Shown piece after piece: positions 5,359 through 8,022 of a stretch of DNA of 8,022 nt (positions are counted from its first letter, which is position 1; every line of letters begins with the position of its first letter). This stretch comes from Hyphomicrobiales bacterium (GTDB lineage: Bacteria; Pseudomonadota; Alphaproteobacteria; Rhizobiales; Beijerinckiaceae). The DNA lies in the NCBI GenBank assembly GCA_028290085.1, contig JAQGKN010000560.1, positions 1 to 8,022 on the forward strand, in the 5' to 3' direction. Position numbers and translations under genes: made by a program. Under the pieces are notes generated by a model, which was not told the DNA's origin, ran no database searches, and saw nothing but the letters and a program-made list of their open reading frames with translations.

Positions 5359-6537
5359 GCTATTGTCGCTGGCGCCGGCATCGGCGGCCTCACGGCTGCG
5401 CTTACCATGGCGCAGGCGGGACTGCGGGTAACGCTGCTCGAACAATCACCGACGATCGAAGAGGCCGGCGCAGGGCTGCAGCTCTCGCCCAATGCGAGTG
5501 GCATTCTCGCCCGATTTGGCATTCTCGAGCGTCTCGTCGGCCTCGCTCTTGCACCCGAAAGACTGCGCGTGCGCAGCAATCGTTCGGGCGCCGACATCAC
5601 CCGCATGCCGCTCGGCCCCGTGTCCGAGTTGCGCTGGGGCGCGCCAACTGTCGTTGTGCACCGCGCAGATCTGCAGCGTGCCTTGGTCGATGCCGCGTTG
5701 GCGACTGACCGCATCGAGTTGCGCACGGGGATGAGCGTCGCAGGCTTCGTCAACACGCCGCGAGGCGTGTCTGTGGCCGTAAAGACGGGTGCGGAAACGC
5801 TGTCGCTCGATGCCGACGTTCTCATAGGCGCCGATGGCCTGCATTCGCGCATCCGCCAGAGCCTCGGGCTCGGGCTCACCGACAATCCGCATTATTCAGG
5901 CCGCACGGCCTGGCGCGCGCTTGTGGATGGACGGGACGCACCCGACTTCGCGCTGCGGCTGGAAACGAGCCTGTGGCTCGGATCACGCGCGCATCTCGTT
6001 CATTATCCCTTGCGCCAGGGTGCGCTGGTCAATGTCGTCGCGATTACCGACGACCCATGGCGCGGAAGCGATGCCAACTTCTGGTCGCAGACCGGCGACA
6101 GCCTGCAGGTGAAGCGACGCTTTTCCGGCTGGCACAGGGATGCGCGCGAGCTTCTCGCATCCGTGCGCGAATGGCGGCGCTGGCCGCTCTTCGATCGCGA
6201 TCCTGTATCTCGCTGGACCATCGGCCGCGCGGCGCTGCTCGGCGATGCCGCCCATCCCATGCTGCCCTTCTTCGCGCAGGGCGCGGCGCAGGCCATCGAG
6301 GATGCAGCGGCGCTGGGTGCGGCGTTCAGCGCGGATGAAGACGTTGTGTCTGCGCTCACCCTTTACGAAAAGTCACGAGTTGACCGCGCCGCACGCGTGC
6401 AATTGGCATCGCGCAGGCAAGGAACGCTGTATCATCTGCCCGGCCCCGCCGCTCTCATTCGTGATCTGGGCATGCGCAGCTTGAATACAGAAAACATGAT
6501 GTCGCGTTTCGACTGGCTATATCGTTATTCTGCGTAG
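5341..6537 (+). CDS. FAD-dependent monooxygenase (salicylate-hydroxylase-like group A flavoprotein)
   Basis: A 398-residue class A flavoprotein hydroxylase of the NahG/UbiH superfamily, which uses NAD(P)H and O2 to hydroxylate aromatic rings. Motifs in order: the dinucleotide-binding GAGIGG (11-16) ending with E34, the VVHRADLQRAL segment (around 100-110), the DG motif at D165-G166 (GADGLHSRIR), and the GD motif at G301-D302 (GDAAHPM) with the GAAQAIEDAAAL helix that closes the FAD site. Length and motif spacing are normal. The start is GTG because the next in-frame ATG (codon 23) would cut the FAD-binding strand; its own ribosome site is weak, suggesting coupling to the zinc-finger gene 5 bases upstream. 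Substrate unknown: salicylate or 3-hydroxybenzoate-type hydroxylase and quinone-biosynthesis hydroxylase are both possible. mipZ follows on the same strand after 95 bases. Confidence 0.87.
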   Translation: MTPPRHAIVAGAGIGGLTAALTMAQAGLRVTLLEQSPTIEEAGAGLQLSPNASGILARFGILERLVGLALAPERLRVRSNRSGADITRMPLGPVSELRWGAPTVVVHRADLQRALVDAALATDRIELRTGMSVAGFVNTPRGVSVAVKTGAETLSLDADVLIGADGLHSRIRQSLGLGLTDNPHYSGRTAWRALVDGRDAPDFALRLETSLWLGSRAHLVHYPLRQGALVNVVAITDDPWRGSDANFWSQTGDSLQVKRRFSGWHRDARELLASVREWRRWPLFDRDPVSRWTIGRAALLGDAAHPMLPFFAQGAAQAIEDAAALGAAFSADEDVVSALTLYEKSRVDRAARVQLASRRQGTLYHLPGPAALIRDLGMRSLNTENMMSRFDWLYRYSA

Positions 6538-6554
6538 CATTTTCAGTTTGGATT

Positions 6555-6559
6555 GATTC
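6555..6559. promoter_or_regulatory. GANTC (CcrM-type) methylation site upstream of mipZ
   Basis: GATTC lies 74 bases before the mipZ start, in the 95-base gap after the monooxygenase gene. In Caulobacter, mipZ and ftsZ are activated through CcrM methylation of GANTC sites in their promoters. One site in 95 bases could well occur by chance, and I see no clear -35/-10 pair beside it, so conserved control is a hypothesis. Confidence 0.35.
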
Positions 6560-6632
6560 GGGGCCTGGGGCTCTGACCGCGTCGTCGCTCCGCGCGGATG
6601 TCCCTGTCGCCATGTGAACATTACGGGCTCCC

Positions 6633-7583
6633 ATGACACCCGGCACCGAATATGGCAGCACTTTCGGCCGCGATGAGCCGGATCTTCGCAGCGCGCATGT
6701 CATTGTCGTTGGCAACGAAAAGGGCGGCACCGGCAAGTCGACGGTTTCAATTCACGTGACAATAGCCCTACTGAAAGCGGGCTACCGCGTCGCCTCCATC
6801 GATCTCGACACGCGCCAGAAGACGCTGACCCGCTTCCTCGAAAATCGCCAGTCCTTCGCAAGAAGCGCGGAATGGCCGGTGGAAATGCCTTTCCACCACG
6901 CGCTTGAGCGCGGCAGCTCAACAAATGTGCGCGACAATGAGACACATGAATTCGCAGCCTTCGCGGAGGCGGTCGCAGCGGTCGAGCACGACTACGAATT
7001 TGTGGTGATCGATACGCCCGCCAGCGATTCTTATCTCATGCGCCTCGCCCATTCGCTCGCAGACACGCTGGTCTCCCCGGTCAACGAATCCTACATCGAC
7101 GTGGACGTGTTTTCTCGCGTGCATCACGACCGCAGCCAGCGCGGCGCCATCGCCCATTACGCGGATCTTGTCATGGAGGCGCGCCGACGAAGACGCGTCG
7201 TCGACGGTGGCGTGATCGACTGGATTTTGCTGCGCAATCGCATCGCGTCGCTGAAATCCAACAATGCGCGGCAGATTGAAAACTCCATGCAGCACATCGC
7301 CCGCGAGCTTCAGTTGCGAGCTGCCGAAGGCCTGCACGACCGTGTCATCTTCCGCGAACTCTTCCCCATCGGCCTCACGGCGCTCGACCCCATCGAGGAG
7401 GGCATGAAAAACAACATGCTCTCGACGTCACAAAAGTCCGCGCGCCGCGAAATCGCCGATCTCGTCAGTTCACTGCGGCTTCCCTTGCACGAGAAAACGA
7501 AGGGCCATCTCGCCGCGCGCCATCTCTGGTTCGAGCGCATGTCCGAATATTATCGCGACCTCGGCAAGGACAAGCCGGAGTGA
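6633..7583 (+). CDS. mipZ: Division plane positioning ATPase MipZ
   Basis: MipZ is a ParA/MinD-type ATPase that, in Caulobacter, binds ParB at the origins, forms a gradient from the poles and inhibits FtsZ polymerisation, so the Z ring forms at midcell. The 316-residue protein has the deviant Walker A KGGTGKST (30-37, signature K30 and K35), IDLD (56-59; D59 aligns with Caulobacter D42 needed for hydrolysis), and the Walker B-like VIDTPASDS (125-133). The blocks DWILLRNRIA (196-205) and DRVIFRELFPIGLTALD (236-252) match MipZ rather than generic ParA. There are about 17 extra residues before the first strand and a C-terminal extension from about 285 rich in charged and aromatic residues, compared with 274 residues in Caulobacter. 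ATG 6633 is the only good start, with a weak ribosome site. The partner parB is not in this window. Confidence 0.93.
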   Translation: MTPGTEYGSTFGRDEPDLRSAHVIVVGNEKGGTGKSTVSIHVTIALLKAGYRVASIDLDTRQKTLTRFLENRQSFARSAEWPVEMPFHHALERGSSTNVRDNETHEFAAFAEAVAAVEHDYEFVVIDTPASDSYLMRLAHSLADTLVSPVNESYIDVDVFSRVHHDRSQRGAIAHYADLVMEARRRRRVVDGGVIDWILLRNRIASLKSNNARQIENSMQHIARELQLRAAEGLHDRVIFRELFPIGLTALDPIEEGMKNNMLSTSQKSARREIADLVSSLRLPLHEKTKGHLAARHLWFERMSEYYRDLGKDKPE

Positions 7584-7595
7584 AGACGAGGCCCG

Positions 7596-8022
7596 TCAGC
7601 GCGGTGCATTCTTCACATAGCTCTCCAGAAAGCTGCGCGTCCCCGGCGAAATCGAGAGTTGGCGCCGCACGCGCGCATTGACCTGCGGGCCCGAGATGAA
7701 CTCGGGCACATAACCCAGAGTGCGCTCGCCCTCCTCCGCATAATCCTTGTCATGATTGAGCGCCTGGATGGCATGCGTCAGCGCCTCGACCGCCTCTGGC
7801 GGTGCGCCCGGCGGCATGACAATGAGGCGCTGCATGGCCCCGTTGACCGCGATGATCGTGCGATAAACATCCCACAATTCCCCGGACGGAGGATGCCCCT
7901 TGATCTTCTGATAGAGATCGGGAAACGACAGCATGTCCACACCTTCCATCTGGTGCGGCGTGCTGAATGTCTCGCCATCATAACTCGGATCGTAGAACAG
8001 CGGGATGACCTCGCCCGACTTC
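7596..8022 (-). CDS. C-terminal part of a probable TctC-like (tripartite tricarboxylate transporter) substrate-binding protein, 5' end missing
   Basis: The frame is open from the right edge to TGA at 7598-7596, giving 141 residues; an internal ATG at 7949 is not the start because coding continues beyond it. The sequence has the layout of the C-terminal lobe of periplasmic TctC/Bug-type binding proteins: a strand and loop with PLFYDP, a segment ending LWDVYRTIIAVNGAMQR, then the family-like LIVMPPGAPPEAVEAL helix start, a DKDYAEEGER segment and a closing helix. Such proteins bind small carboxylates in the periplasm for TctAB-type transporters. The signal peptide and N-terminal lobe lie outside the window, and no transporter gene is visible here. 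It converges on mipZ with a 12-base gap. The family call is moderate; it looks like a divergent member. Confidence 0.6.
   Translation of the reverse strand, partial: KSGEVIPLFYDPSYDGETFSTPHQMEGVDMLSFPDLYQKIKGHPPSGELWDVYRTIIAVNGAMQRLIVMPPGAPPEAVEALTHAIQALNHDKDYAEEGERTLGYVPEFISGPQVNARVRRQLSISPGTRSFLESYVKNAPR

Noticed and set aside
6578..6598. CCGCG/CGCGG inverted repeat between the monooxygenase gene and mipZ
   Set aside because: Short arms with a long loop in GC-rich DNA and no T-run; not distinguishable from chance.
1..8022. Defence island, mobile element, CRISPR, or novel multi-gene system
   Set aside because: No transposase, integrase, nuclease, toxin or spaced direct repeats are visible; all genes belong to housekeeping or common alphaproteobacterial families.

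Overview
This window looks like ordinary chromosome from an alphaproteobacterium, most likely Hyphomicrobiales (Rhizobiales) or a close relative. The lineage signals are a MipZ-type division-positioning ATPase, a small PAS_5 (PF07310-like) protein, a DUF3126 protein next to a serine acetyltransferase, and an NDUFS6-like CHCC zinc-finger protein. The DNA is GC-rich and tightly packed. I see no tRNA, rRNA, CRISPR array, insertion sequence, prophage or plasmid backbone. All assignments come from reading motifs; no database search was run.

Layout. Positions 1-660 (minus) hold the N-terminal two thirds or so of a rhomboid intramembrane serine protease that runs off the left edge. A 343-base divergent region (661-1003) separates it from a plus-strand pair: a PAS_5 protein (1004-1549) and a tandem PilZ protein (1618-2247). 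The PilZ gene ends exactly where a minus-strand cluster ends, and the two stop codons abut as TGATCA. Read in transcription order, the minus cluster is alpha/beta hydrolase (4945-4178), cysE (4113-3286), duplicated DUF3126 (3191-2790) and gamma-carbonic-anhydrase-like protein (2778-2248). Divergent from the hydrolase are a CHCC zinc-finger protein (5093-5335), a FAD-dependent monooxygenase starting 5 nt after it (5341-6537), and mipZ (6633-7583). A minus-strand gene entering from the right edge (8022-7596) encodes the C-terminal part of a protein resembling tripartite tricarboxylate transporter substrate-binding proteins; it converges on mipZ with a 12-nt gap.

How the genes may work together. 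CysE makes O-acetylserine for cysteine synthesis and probably shares a transcript with DUF3126 and the gamma-carbonic-anhydrase-like protein. The PAS/PilZ pair is a plausible small signalling module in which the PilZ protein reads cyclic-di-GMP. The zinc-finger and monooxygenase pair may be linked to respiratory or quinone metabolism, which is an inference. MipZ couples division-site placement to chromosome segregation, and a GANTC (CcrM-type) site lies in its upstream gap.

I found no clear new multi-gene system. The most interesting points are the internal duplication of DUF3126, the PAS/PilZ pair, the possible methylation site upstream of mipZ, an inverted repeat upstream of the PAS gene, and a CysE tail lacking the C-terminal isoleucine used for CysK binding in enterobacteria.
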